Source: Acetoanaerobium sticklandii (GTDB lineage: Bacteria; Bacillota; Clostridia; Peptostreptococcales; Filifactoraceae). Taken from it: 64,000 nucleotides of DNA. The stretch spans positions 327,501 to 391,500 of the forward strand of contig NC_014614.1 of NCBI RefSeq assembly GCF_000196455.1. The letters run 5' to 3'. Positions 36,254 to 45,297 of this stretch are shown here, piece after piece; position 1 is the stretch's first letter; each line of letters begins with the position of its first letter. Under the pieces are notes generated by a model, which did no database searches, was not told the origin of the DNA, and saw only the letters and a list, made by a program, of their open reading frames with translations. A program made the position numbers and the translations under genes.

Positions 36254-37888
36254 ATGAACAGAGAAATATATATAACGGGACATAAAAATCCAGATACGGA
36301 CTCAATTGTATCTGCTATTGCCTATGCAAAGCTAAAGCAAAAAAGAAATGGTCTAAATGCGATTCCTGTTAGACTCGGAGAAATCAACAGTGAGACCCAG
36401 TTTGTACTAGATTATTTTAAGGTAGAGAAGCCTAGATATATGGATACCATAAAGCCTAGAGTAGGAGATTTGGACATGGATCCAGCATTTTATGCTTCCC
36501 CAGAGATTTCTCTAGCAAAAGCAATTAGACTCATCCAATCAAATCACAACAACAACATAGCTGTAGTAGATGATTCAAACAACTTAGTTGGAGTAGTAAG
36601 TCTTTCAAATATTACAGCCTGCTACTTGGATGTTTGGGATGATGCAATAATTAAAAATTCAAATACTCCTCTTGAAAACATAGTGGAAACTTTATCGGGT
36701 GAACTGCTGTATACACCAGAAGACATACGTTCATTTGGATTCATGCATGTATATGCTATGACTCCTCAAAAAGCAGAGGAATTTATAAGTGAAGGAGATA
36801 TAGTAATAGTAGGAGACCGCTCAGATGCTCAGCTAGATGCAATAAATAGAAATGTCTCTGTGCTGATTCTAACTGGAGGCTGTGAGATTGAGCCAAGTAT
36901 ACTATCTGAAGCTGAGAAGCGAAATATTGTGGTCTTAAGAACCAACTTCAACAGCTTTATGGCAGCTAGACTTCTTCCTCAATCAGTACCTATAAGCTAT
37001 GTAATGACTACGGAAAACATAGTGACCTTTGATTTGGATGATTTTGTGGAGGATGTTCAGAAAATCATGGGAGAAACTAGGTACAGAAGCTATCCCGTGA
37101 TAGATGAAACAGGACATGTTGCTGGAAATATTTCGAGATTTCACCTTATCTCAAATCCTCAAAAAGAGCTGATACTAGTAGACCATAACGAGAAAAACCA
37201 GTCTATACCAGGGATAGACTATGCAAGAATCACAGAAATAATAGACCATCATAGGATAGCAAACATAACTACAGGACATCCTGTGTTTTTTAGAAATGAA
37301 ACAGTAGGAAGTACGTCTACTATAATTTCAAAAATGTATATAGAGCAGGGTATAAGACCAGAGCAATCAATTGCGGGTATCCTAAGCGCCGCTATAATAT
37401 CTGATACTCTTATGCTAAGAAGCCCTACAGCTACTGAGCTAGATAGACAAATGCTAGAAAGAATGTCAAAAATAGCAGGAATAGATATAGAAACCTTTGC
37501 AAAAGATATGTTTAGAGCAGGGACATCATTAGAAGAAAAAGAGCCTGTGGATTTATTAAGAGGAGATGTAAAAGAATTTATAATAAGTGGCAAAAGAGTA
37601 AGAATAGCACAGGTTATGACTATGGACTTAGATAGTCTAGAGGGCATCAGACTCGCTCTTATTGAAAAAATGACTGAGCTTAGACTTGCTGGTGGAGAAG
37701 ATGATTTTGTCCTTGTGCTTACTGACATACTGAAGGAAACTTCAAAATTTATAGTAGTAGGACCAGATGCAGAAAGTATAGCTAGAAGCTTTGATGCTGA
37801 GCTAGTTGACAGTACCTTCTTAGCACCTGGAGTACTATCTAGAAAGAAACAAGTAGTACCAAAGATAACTCAAGCTTTAGAAAAATAA
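36254..37888 (+). CDS. ppaC: CBS-DRTGG family II manganese-dependent inorganic pyrophosphatase
   Basis: A 544-residue enzyme that hydrolyses pyrophosphate. The DHH catalytic parts hold GHKNPDTDS near residue 9, LVDHNE near 312 and IDHHRI near 332. A regulatory insert (about 70-305) contains CBS, DRTGG and CBS domains; such CBS-PPases are known to be controlled by AMP, ADP and diadenosine polyphosphates. The C-terminal DHHA2 domain follows. AAAGGAG precedes the ATG. Confidence 0.93.
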   Translation: MNREIYITGHKNPDTDSIVSAIAYAKLKQKRNGLNAIPVRLGEINSETQFVLDYFKVEKPRYMDTIKPRVGDLDMDPAFYASPEISLAKAIRLIQSNHNNNIAVVDDSNNLVGVVSLSNITACYLDVWDDAIIKNSNTPLENIVETLSGELLYTPEDIRSFGFMHVYAMTPQKAEEFISEGDIVIVGDRSDAQLDAINRNVSVLILTGGCEIEPSILSEAEKRNIVVLRTNFNSFMAARLLPQSVPISYVMTTENIVTFDLDDFVEDVQKIMGETRYRSYPVIDETGHVAGNISRFHLISNPQKELILVDHNEKNQSIPGIDYARITEIIDHHRIANITTGHPVFFRNETVGSTSTIISKMYIEQGIRPEQSIAGILSAAIISDTLMLRSPTATELDRQMLERMSKIAGIDIETFAKDMFRAGTSLEEKEPVDLLRGDVKEFIISGKRVRIAQVMTMDLDSLEGIRLALIEKMTELRLAGGEDDFVLVLTDILKETSKFIVVGPDAESIARSFDAELVDSTFLAPGVLSRKKQVVPKITQALEK

Positions 37889-37906
37889 TCAAAGTGGAGG
37901 GAAGCT

Positions 37907-38935
37907 ATGGGAGATTCAAAGTTTTGTATGAATTGTGGAGCAAAAACTCAGCCAGAGGATGTATTTTGTGAAAGCTGTGGACAAAAATTAGAAGCTGATG
38001 ATTACGAAAATAAGCCAGAAGTAAGGGAAGAAAGAAGTCCATATCCAAAACAAGAAGATAGCATTGTACCACCTGCTAGGCAAGCAGCTAGAGAACCTTT
38101 TAGGGAGCCTTTTCCAGAAAGACCTAAGAAAAAAAGAAACTCAGGGGTGATAGCAGTAGTAGCGCTTCTAGTAATAGTAATTTTTGGTGGAGGCTACTGG
38201 TTTTTTTCGCAAAAAGGGGAAAATGATAATATAGCAGACCAGCCAAATCAAAATGCAGACTCTTCAAATCAAAATTCCGAGGCTTCAAATGAGGGAACTG
38301 GAGAAACTCAGCAAACCGAGCTTACATCGTCTCAGCTAGATTTGACAAAGGCTAGGACCTATTTATCTACACCAGGATATAAGTCCACATTCTTTGTAAA
38401 CTATCCAGATGGAATGGCAGGTGTAGTTGAGAGATTTAGCGGAAGAGGACCAAATGCAAATGAAGGAGTAATAGTTTCAGAGGTCGAAGTAGTAAGAGAA
38501 AATGGAGAGGACTACGGATATGGGTTTCATTATGTGACTCGCCAAGATGGAAGCTATTACATTTTGGATTCCACACCATTTGAAATCTACTCTCATCTTA
38601 AGGATGATTTATCCATAGGAAAGACATGGAGCTATGAGGATGAAGTGTTTGGCGATATAGTTTGGACAGTTATGGATATGGGAGTGGACTTGGATTTAGG
38701 CTTTGAAAAATTCAGCAACTGCCTTGTAGTAAAAGAAGACAATCAAGCAGCTGGGTTTGTAACAATTGCTTACTACGCTCCAGGTAGTGGAATGATTTAC
38801 TCTACTGATGCAAGTGGAAACAACGATTACTACAAGATGACTGCAAAAGAGCAAATAGGAACAGAGCAAGCAGAAAGTCAAATAGTTAAATGGTGTCCTA
38901 ATTATTTAGAAATTAAAGATGATAGGACTCAGTAG
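37907..38935 (+). CDS. Zinc-ribbon membrane-anchored protein, 342 aa
   Basis: FCMNCGAKTQPEDVFCESCG (about residues 6-25) is a zinc ribbon. A Pro/Glu-rich linker precedes one membrane helix near 78-97 (VIAVVALLVIVIFGGGYWFF), then a Ser/Asn/Gln-rich spacer and a beta-rich outer domain of about 190 residues. AGTGGAGG precedes the ATG. It sits in a run with lemA and a DUF2207 gene, suggesting an envelope role. The outer domain is not recognised. Confidence 0.72.
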   Translation: MGDSKFCMNCGAKTQPEDVFCESCGQKLEADDYENKPEVREERSPYPKQEDSIVPPARQAAREPFREPFPERPKKKRNSGVIAVVALLVIVIFGGGYWFFSQKGENDNIADQPNQNADSSNQNSEASNEGTGETQQTELTSSQLDLTKARTYLSTPGYKSTFFVNYPDGMAGVVERFSGRGPNANEGVIVSEVEVVRENGEDYGYGFHYVTRQDGSYYILDSTPFEIYSHLKDDLSIGKTWSYEDEVFGDIVWTVMDMGVDLDLGFEKFSNCLVVKEDNQAAGFVTIAYYAPGSGMIYSTDASGNNDYYKMTAKEQIGTEQAESQIVKWCPNYLEIKDDRTQ

Positions 38936-38984
38936 CTTAGAAATTTTGATAGTAAAATTTGAGTTAGATTAAGGGGGAAAAGTT

Positions 38985-39542
38985 ATGGTAGGAATGATAG
39001 TTTTGGGGCTTATAGTTTTTGGAGTTGTAGGCTTTGTTATTCAGATTTACAACAATTTGGTGCAATTAAGACAAAGGGTTAAAAACGCTTGGTCTCAAGT
39101 GGATGTACAGCTAAAAAGAAGATATGATTTGATTCCAAACCTTGTAAATACAGTAAAAGGCTATGCTGAGCATGAAAAAACAACACTAGAAAATGTAACA
39201 AAAGCTAGAACAATGGCTATGAATGCAGGGACTGTTCAGGAACAGACTCAAGCAGAAAACATGCTAACAGGGGCTCTTCGCTCTTTATTTGCTGTAGCGG
39301 AAGCTTATCCAGAGCTAAAAGCAAACACAAATTTCTTACAGCTTCAAGCAGAGCTGAGCGATACAGAAAGCAAAATTGCTTTTTCACGCCAGTTTTATAA
39401 TGATACAGTTCAAAAATTCAATACAAGCATAGAGGTATTCCCTAATAGCCTTATAGCTGGGAATATGGGCTTTACTCCTGCTGATTATTTCACACTTCAG
39501 GATGAACCAGAAGCTAGAGAAACAGTAAAGGTGGAATTTTAG
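38985..39542 (+). CDS. lemA: LemA family protein
   Basis: A 185-residue protein with one N-terminal membrane helix (residues 3-22) and the LemA core NAWSQVDVQLKRRYDLIPNLV, a long helical domain on the inside or outside of the membrane. The conserved ETESKIAFSRQFYND-like block is DTESKIAFSRQFYND here. Function in bacteria is poorly known. It is 15 bp before a DUF2207 gene, the usual partner. AAGGGGG precedes the start. Confidence 0.92.
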   Translation: MVGMIVLGLIVFGVVGFVIQIYNNLVQLRQRVKNAWSQVDVQLKRRYDLIPNLVNTVKGYAEHEKTTLENVTKARTMAMNAGTVQEQTQAENMLTGALRSLFAVAEAYPELKANTNFLQLQAELSDTESKIAFSRQFYNDTVQKFNTSIEVFPNSLIAGNMGFTPADYFTLQDEPEARETVKVEF

Positions 39543-39557
39543 GAAGGAGAATTTGCT

Positions 39558-41453
39558 ATGGACAAAAGCTTTTCCTCGTATAGCCTAAAATTAAATAAAG
39601 TAATAATAATCTTGACTATAGTATTGATGACCTTAATACCGAATCAAGCGTTTGCTGATAGAAGCCTAAGTATGAGAAGTCTATACATTGATGCCCAGCT
39701 CTTGCCTGATGCTTCAATGATGGTGACAGAAAAAATAACTGTGGAATTTAATGAGCAGTGGAATGGATTTTATGTCAAAATTCCAGAAGGAACTACGCCT
39801 ATAGTAGATGTGTCAGTTAGTGAAAGTGGCCAGCCCTATACCTATAATCCAGGCACTGAATATGGTCCACCAGGAACCTTCCTCACTAAAAAAGAAGGAA
39901 GTGACATCCTTATAGACTGGAGCATAGATGCCTACGACCAGACGAGAACTTTTGAGCTTTCCTATACTGTGGTAAATGCTGTAAAAATTCACAATGACGT
40001 TGCAGAGCTATATAGAAAATTTGTAGGTGATGCAAATGGCAATAAAATAAACGATGTGCAGGTTAATCTTAGCCTTCCATCTGGAGCAGAAAGCTATGTC
40101 CAAGGTCAAGACATTAGGATTTGGGGACATGGCCCTTTAGATGGGGTTGTAGAATTCACTCAAAATAATGGGGTGATTTGGAAAACTCAGAATCTATCTC
40201 CCTACACCTTTGTAGAAGGAAGAGTAGTAATGCCTACAGCACTTTTTTCTGATGCCCCTAGAGAAGCCTACACAAACCAAATGGCCTTAGGGAGTATATT
40301 ATCAGAAGAGCAAGCAAATGCAGACAAAGCAAATAAAGAAAGACAAAGAGCTAGATTTGAGCTAGGAGGAGCTGCAGGAATATTAGCAGCTACTATAGGG
40401 GCTCTTATATATTTATGGAGAAGGTTCGGAAGAAAATATAAATCGAATTTTGAAGGTGACTACTATAGAGACCTTCCAGCAGACTATAGCCCAGCTGAGC
40501 TAAGTATCCTTTGGAATTACAAAAAAATGAAGCCAGAGGATATAACAGCGACTATTTTGGACCTAGCAAGAAGAAAATTTCTATACCTAGAAGAAGATAA
40601 AGTAGAAGTAAAAAAACTCATAGGAACTAAGGAAGTCACAACCTACAAGCTTACATTTATGCCTGATCCTGAGCCTGGAAGCTTTAGGAATCCAGAAGAT
40701 GCTGTACTCAAAAGGCATGAGAAAAGATTACTTGACTACCTCAAAAACGACATAGGGGGAAGACAGCCCTTTATTCATCTTACAGAAATAGAGGATTATG
40801 CTAAGAAATATGGAGAAGAGTTCTATAAATTCTGGCAAAGCTGGACAGAGGATATAGAAATTACTACAGCAAAATATAGTTTCTTTGATGAAAACAAAGC
40901 CCTATATAAATATTCTGCAATCGGTGGAATTTTGATAATTGCGCTTGGTATTTTTACTACCTTTAAAATGCTTGCGATTGGGATTGCTCTAGTGATATCA
41001 GGGCTTATGATATTGCTAGTACCTCAGCTATTTAGAAGACGCTCTCCAAATGGTCAGGACGACTACGTAAAGTGGAAAGCATTTAAAAAATTTCTAGAGC
41101 ATTTTTCTGAGATGCAAAGACATGAAATTCCAAGCCTTATAATTTGGGAACATTACCTTGTATATGCAGTCACTTTAGGGGTTGCAAAAGAAGTAATAAA
41201 ACAACTAGAGCTGGTATTTCCTAATATGACCGATGGAGACTATCGCTTTGGATATGGCTGGATGAATTACTCATCCTACGGAAGCTTTAGAGCATTTAAC
41301 GATTCATTTGATATGGTAGGAAATTCAATAGACAAAGCATTTTCATCAGCCCAAAAAGCTGTCAGCAAATCATCCACAGGAGGAGGCTCAGGAGGAGGTT
41401 TCTCGGGCGGTGGCGGTGGCGGCGGTGGAGGCGGAAGCTACGGTGGCCGATAA
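39558..41453 (+). CDS. DUF2207 membrane protein
   Basis: A 631-residue protein. A signal segment (about 13-34) is followed by a beta-rich extracellular DUF2207 domain (LYIDAQLLPDASMMVTEKIT), a membrane helix near 273-290, a cytoplasmic region, a paired helix near 455-492, and a Gly/Ser tail ending GGGSYGGR that is typical of the family. It is co-encoded with lemA, an arrangement common in Firmicutes. Role unknown. Confidence 0.9.
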   Translation: MDKSFSSYSLKLNKVIIILTIVLMTLIPNQAFADRSLSMRSLYIDAQLLPDASMMVTEKITVEFNEQWNGFYVKIPEGTTPIVDVSVSESGQPYTYNPGTEYGPPGTFLTKKEGSDILIDWSIDAYDQTRTFELSYTVVNAVKIHNDVAELYRKFVGDANGNKINDVQVNLSLPSGAESYVQGQDIRIWGHGPLDGVVEFTQNNGVIWKTQNLSPYTFVEGRVVMPTALFSDAPREAYTNQMALGSILSEEQANADKANKERQRARFELGGAAGILAATIGALIYLWRRFGRKYKSNFEGDYYRDLPADYSPAELSILWNYKKMKPEDITATILDLARRKFLYLEEDKVEVKKLIGTKEVTTYKLTFMPDPEPGSFRNPEDAVLKRHEKRLLDYLKNDIGGRQPFIHLTEIEDYAKKYGEEFYKFWQSWTEDIEITTAKYSFFDENKALYKYSAIGGILIIALGIFTTFKMLAIGIALVISGLMILLVPQLFRRRSPNGQDDYVKWKAFKKFLEHFSEMQRHEIPSLIIWEHYLVYAVTLGVAKEVIKQLELVFPNMTDGDYRFGYGWMNYSSYGSFRAFNDSFDMVGNSIDKAFSSAQKAVSKSSTGGGSGGGFSGGGGGGGGGGSYGGR

Positions 41454-41469
41454 AAAGGGGAGATTGTAT

Positions 41470-41952
41470 ATGGATATAGAAATTAAATTAGGTTACGACT
41501 CGCCTAAGGAAGTTTTAGCACTGTTTTCTGAGTATATGGAAATGCTCATAGCAGGGGATAGCACGTTCAAAAAATATTTGGAAATTCAAAATTACGACGA
41601 TGAAATTAAAGACCTTGAGAAAAAATATGGACTACCCAGAGCAAGACTATACCTTGCATATGTAGATGGGAAAGTCGCGGGTTGCATAGCGCTAAAGGAG
41701 CTAGACGGTGAGAACTGCGAAGTCAAAAGGCTCTATGTTAGACCCGAATTTAGAGGGCTTAAGCTTGGAAATTTATTAATCCAGAAAATTATTGATGAGG
41801 CAAAAGAAATAGGCTACAAAGCAATGCTATTAGACACGCTTCCGTTTTTAAAAAGTGCAATTGTGCTTTATAAAAATTTCGGATTTTATGAAATACCTAG
41901 CTACAATAATAACCCTATGGACACGTTGATTTATATGAAGCTAGACCTATGA
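41470..41952 (+). CDS. GNAT N-acetyltransferase
   Basis: A 160-residue protein. The acetyl-CoA loop is VRPEFRGLKLGNLLI (R/Q-x-x-G-x-G/A type), after the beta strand CEVKRLYV, and the end LYKNFGFYEI is typical GNAT. GGGGAG lies 9 bp before the ATG at 41470; the frame opens at 41410 inside the DUF2207 gene but has no site there. Substrate unknown. Confidence 0.88.
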   Translation: MDIEIKLGYDSPKEVLALFSEYMEMLIAGDSTFKKYLEIQNYDDEIKDLEKKYGLPRARLYLAYVDGKVAGCIALKELDGENCEVKRLYVRPEFRGLKLGNLLIQKIIDEAKEIGYKAMLLDTLPFLKSAIVLYKNFGFYEIPSYNNNPMDTLIYMKLDL

Positions 41953-42056
41953 ATATTGAAATGGTATTATGGACTAGAAAATGAAACGATTAAATGTATT
42001 ATATATATGGTTAAATATTGGTGAATAGATAGTGCTGAAATGAAGGGGGAGTCAAG

Positions 42057-42884
42057 ATGGCTAAAACTATTGCATTTATTAATATGAAAGGTGGAGTAGG
42101 AAAGACAACTCTAGCAGTAAATATGGCTTATGCGTTGGCAAAAATTCATGGCAAAAAAGTACTTTTAATAGATATCGATCCACAGATGAATTCGACTCAG
42201 TACTGTTTATCTCAAGAAGCTCTTACTCAGCTTGTGGAAGAGCCAAATAGAACAATTTTTGGGTTTATGAACCAGCAATATCAAGTAAAAGCAACATTGA
42301 AAAAATATACCCAAGATGAACCACTAGAGAATCTTACAATAAATGTAGATGGAGTTTTTGATATAGTTGCATCTCATATGAAGTTAATGGAAATAAACTT
42401 AGATCAACGCCCGTATAAATTAAGGCAATATATAAATAATCACTTTGCATCAAAATACGATGTTATTATTTTGGATTGTCCACCGACTATTTCTGAGTAC
42501 ACAAAAATGGGATTGCTCGCGGCAGATAGCTATGTAGTGCCAATGAAAGCAGATGCATTTTCTATGTTTGGACTTCCAATGCTACAAAACTATATAGATA
42601 GTCATATATACGGGGAGTTTGGTCATGAAATAAATTTTATAGGAATAATACTTAATATGGTAATACCTAGTCGTTTAATTTATAAAAAAGTAAAAGATAA
42701 GCTAAAAAACGATTGGAAAGACTATATTTTCATGAATGAAATTCCTTATAGAGAAGTCATAGTTAAAGGTTTAGATGATGAGTTAAATAAAAATAAATAT
42801 ATTGTTGATATGACAGTTGAAACTGAACTGAGAAAAAACATTGAAGAGCTTTCATTAGAACTAATTCAGAGAGGACGATTATAA
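42057..42884 (+). CDS. ParA-like ATPase
   Basis: A 275-residue P-loop ATPase of the MinD/ParA group. The deviant Walker A KGGVGKTT is at residues 11-18, LLIDIDPQMNST near 37 and VIILDCPPTIS near 139. ParA proteins move plasmids, chromosomes or protein clusters on the nucleoid. No ParB is nearby; instead two unknown genes follow, the first after 1 bp. GGGGGAG precedes the ATG. It may belong to a plasmid remnant or a separate cassette. Confidence 0.88.
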   Translation: MAKTIAFINMKGGVGKTTLAVNMAYALAKIHGKKVLLIDIDPQMNSTQYCLSQEALTQLVEEPNRTIFGFMNQQYQVKATLKKYTQDEPLENLTINVDGVFDIVASHMKLMEINLDQRPYKLRQYINNHFASKYDVIILDCPPTISEYTKMGLLAADSYVVPMKADAFSMFGLPMLQNYIDSHIYGEFGHEINFIGIILNMVIPSRLIYKKVKDKLKNDWKDYIFMNEIPYREVIVKGLDDELNKNKYIVDMTVETELRKNIEELSLELIQRGRL

Positions 42885-42885
42885 A

Positions 42886-43359
42886 ATGAAAGATGAAACT
42901 AAAAATGATATTTATGACCTATTAGATTTGCTAAACAAACTATATTCGCTTTCATTTCTTTCTGATAAGGATAGATTGAATGAAGTGAGAAATGAAATAA
43001 TGTCAACTATGTCAATATCAACTAACTCTCTGGAGCAGAAGGTTAGGGAAGCTGATGAATCATTATATTCAATGGAAAACATAGTTAACATACTTGAAGA
43101 AATGAAAAAAATCAGAAGAAAAGATAAGATGATGAGTTTTTTAATGGAGCTAGATATAAAACCGTATGACAAAAAACTATCCTTAGATGATATGAGAGGT
43201 AGAGCTATAGTAGAACTAATCGAAAGAGGATTAGTTAAAAATGACGAAAAAACATTAAAAACAAATTCGAAAAATAAATCATCAGCAAAAACTGACAAAA
43301 AAGACTTTATGGATATGTGGTTAGATTTTTATAAGCAAAATAAAGCAAATAAAAAATAA
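42886..43359 (+). CDS. Unknown helical protein in ParA cassette
   Basis: A 157-residue, highly charged, Lys/Asp/Glu/Met-rich protein predicted to be helical, with a Lys/Ser/Asn-rich linker near residues 124-142 and the end WLDFYKQNKANKK. It begins 1 bp after the ParA stop, so it is translationally coupled and may be its partner. It has no ParB or helix-turn-helix motif that I can see. Confidence 0.55.
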   Translation: MKDETKNDIYDLLDLLNKLYSLSFLSDKDRLNEVRNEIMSTMSISTNSLEQKVREADESLYSMENIVNILEEMKKIRRKDKMMSFLMELDIKPYDKKLSLDDMRGRAIVELIERGLVKNDEKTLKTNSKNKSSAKTDKKDFMDMWLDFYKQNKANKK

Positions 43360-43405
43360 GTAGAGACTAAGTTAGAATCTACGAACTCCAGCCAAAGGAG
43401 ATGCT

Positions 43406-44182
43406 ATGAATCTTAGAGAAGAAGCTGAATTTAATAATATTAGAGATTTTTTAAATGAAAATTATAGTATTGATGTTGATTTAGAAAATGAAAATCCAGG
43501 CTCTTTAATGGATATGGCAGTCAAATTATTTTTGAGTCTAAATACATGGGAAAACTATATTTATAATGCTGAGATTATGGATGATAGTATGAAATCCATG
43601 TTCAAGGAGTGTATTTCAAATACTTTACATATAATAGTGTTTTCAGCGCTTAAGATGAGACTGCCTTTATTGATGATGATAAATAGAACCCTAGAATTAA
43701 TGGCTTTATTTTTCTTTGATAGTAAAGTTAACCATGAATTATTAGAACTAGGTTTAGTTTTCGAGAATATAAATTATAGAAATATTTTGATAGATAAATA
43801 TGAATTTGAAAGAAAATATGATATAGATTTAGAAAAAGCTGTGGTATTTTGCGATGATATGACTCATAGATGTAATGCTCAATACAGAGAATTGTCAAAC
43901 CATCTTAGCTTTAAAAATTCACAATATTACTCTAATGAAAAGTGTTTAGACATAATGAACTGGACAAATTTAGATGTAATATACATATCAAATCAAATAA
44001 GTCTAATGAGTAGCATTATAAATAGTCTTATGATATTACTGCATTTTGAAATCTATATTGAAACAATTCCAGAACTTGAAAAACTTTTTATACGAAATGC
44101 TATAAATAATAATCTCAAAATAAATGATGATAAAAAATACGATTTTAAAAATAAAATTATAGACATATTTGGAGAAATATAA
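43406..44182 (+). CDS. Unknown helical protein with HEPN-like RxxxxH
   Basis: A 258-residue helical, very AT-rich gene product. YRELSNH at 160-166 gives Arg161 and His166 in the RxxxxH spacing used by HEPN RNases, in a context resembling the YRELS block of DUF5677-like proteins. One short motif is weak evidence. Its partners are the ParA-like ATPase and the 157-aa protein upstream. AAAGGAG precedes the ATG. Confidence 0.5.
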   Translation: MNLREEAEFNNIRDFLNENYSIDVDLENENPGSLMDMAVKLFLSLNTWENYIYNAEIMDDSMKSMFKECISNTLHIIVFSALKMRLPLLMMINRTLELMALFFFDSKVNHELLELGLVFENINYRNILIDKYEFERKYDIDLEKAVVFCDDMTHRCNAQYRELSNHLSFKNSQYYSNEKCLDIMNWTNLDVIYISNQISLMSSIINSLMILLHFEIYIETIPELEKLFIRNAINNNLKINDDKKYDFKNKIIDIFGEI

Positions 44183-44216
44183 ATAATATCTATCCAATTC
44201 GCTGGAGGAGGGACTA

Positions 44217-45026
44217 ATGAAACTAACAGTTTTAGTAGATAACAACACGTTTATAGACCAGTATTATCTAGGCGAACCTGCCGTGAGCTACTATATAGAA
44301 GATGAAGAAATTAGGCTCCTCTTTGATACGGGTTATTCTGATATATTTATTTCTAATGCAAAGCTTCTAAATATAGATTTAGAAAAACTGACTCATATAG
44401 CTTTATCGCACGGGCATAACGACCACACGAGAGGCCTTGTGTATCTTAAAGATAAATATGATTTATCGCAGGTAGAAGTCATTGCTCATCCAGATTGCTT
44501 TTATCCAAAATACTATGATGAAGAATCTATAGGCTCAGAAATATCTCTAGAGCAGATAGAAAAAATATCTAAACTAAAGCTTTCTAAAGAGCCATATGAA
44601 ATAAGTGAGAGATTAATCTTCTTAGGAGAAATACCTCAGTATTTAGCTTTTGAGCCAAGAATACCAATTGGTAAAACTATAATAAATGGGAATTTTGAGA
44701 TTGACACTTTGCTCGATGACACGGCAATAGTATATAAAGCGAAATCTGGACTGTTCATTATTACAGGATGCTCCCACAGTGGTATTTGCAATATAATTGA
44801 GCATGCTAAAAAAGTATGTAGCTCAGACAAAATCCTAGGTGTTATAGGTGGATTTCATATGTTTGACTGCGATGAAAGACTAGCTGCTACCGTAGACTAC
44901 TTAAAAAATGAGAATATACCTATGCTATACCCAGGTCACTGCATTTCTTTTCAAGCTAAGGCTAAAATGAATAATGCTTTGAAGGTACATGATGTAGGGG
45001 TAGGGCTTACAATTGAATTAGAGTAA
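44217..45026 (+). CDS. MBL-fold metallohydrolase (COG1237-like)
   Basis: A 269-residue metallo-beta-lactamase-fold protein. ALSHGHNDHTRGL near residue 61 is the HxHxDH metal motif; ITGCSHSGICN near 182 and PGHC near 241 supply further ligands. The form resembles the COG1237 group related to dihydropteroate-type enzymes of archaea; the substrate is unknown. GGAGGAGG precedes the ATG. Confidence 0.85.
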   Translation: MKLTVLVDNNTFIDQYYLGEPAVSYYIEDEEIRLLFDTGYSDIFISNAKLLNIDLEKLTHIALSHGHNDHTRGLVYLKDKYDLSQVEVIAHPDCFYPKYYDEESIGSEISLEQIEKISKLKLSKEPYEISERLIFLGEIPQYLAFEPRIPIGKTIINGNFEIDTLLDDTAIVYKAKSGLFIITGCSHSGICNIIEHAKKVCSSDKILGVIGGFHMFDCDERLAATVDYLKNENIPMLYPGHCISFQAKAKMNNALKVHDVGVGLTIELE

Positions 45027-45098
45027 ATTTCCACACTTGTTGCAGTAAATAGCATCTGCAGTATGATCTTCTGAAAAACAATTTGGGCAGGTAGCAAG
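45018..45098 (-). pseudogene. Zinc-ribbon fragment, probably frameshifted
   Basis: The frame before the stop at 45018 encodes CPNCFSEDHTADAIYCNKCG (CxxC..CxxC) after an in-frame TGA at 45099-45101, so there is no start. A different frame from ATG 45193 leads toward it, so a one- or two-base shift could join the two into a protein of about 58 residues. It overlaps the stop of the MBL gene. Confidence 0.4.
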
Positions 45099-45297
45099 TC
45101 ATAAATTGCAATCGTATACTTTATCTTAGATTGAACTATAAGACGATGATTAAAATTTATTAAGCATCTATTAATTTCATAAAAATTATTCATATTATCA
45201 AATATATATTTGTAATTTATTTATTAGAGATCTAATAAGGGTATAAATATATATCAATATATCCTATGAATTATTAAGTTTTAAGGAGGGTGATTTT

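Noticed and set aside
37249..37728. 159-codon minus-strand frame
   Set aside because: Opposite the pyrophosphatase catalytic domain; Ser/Ile-rich shadow translation.
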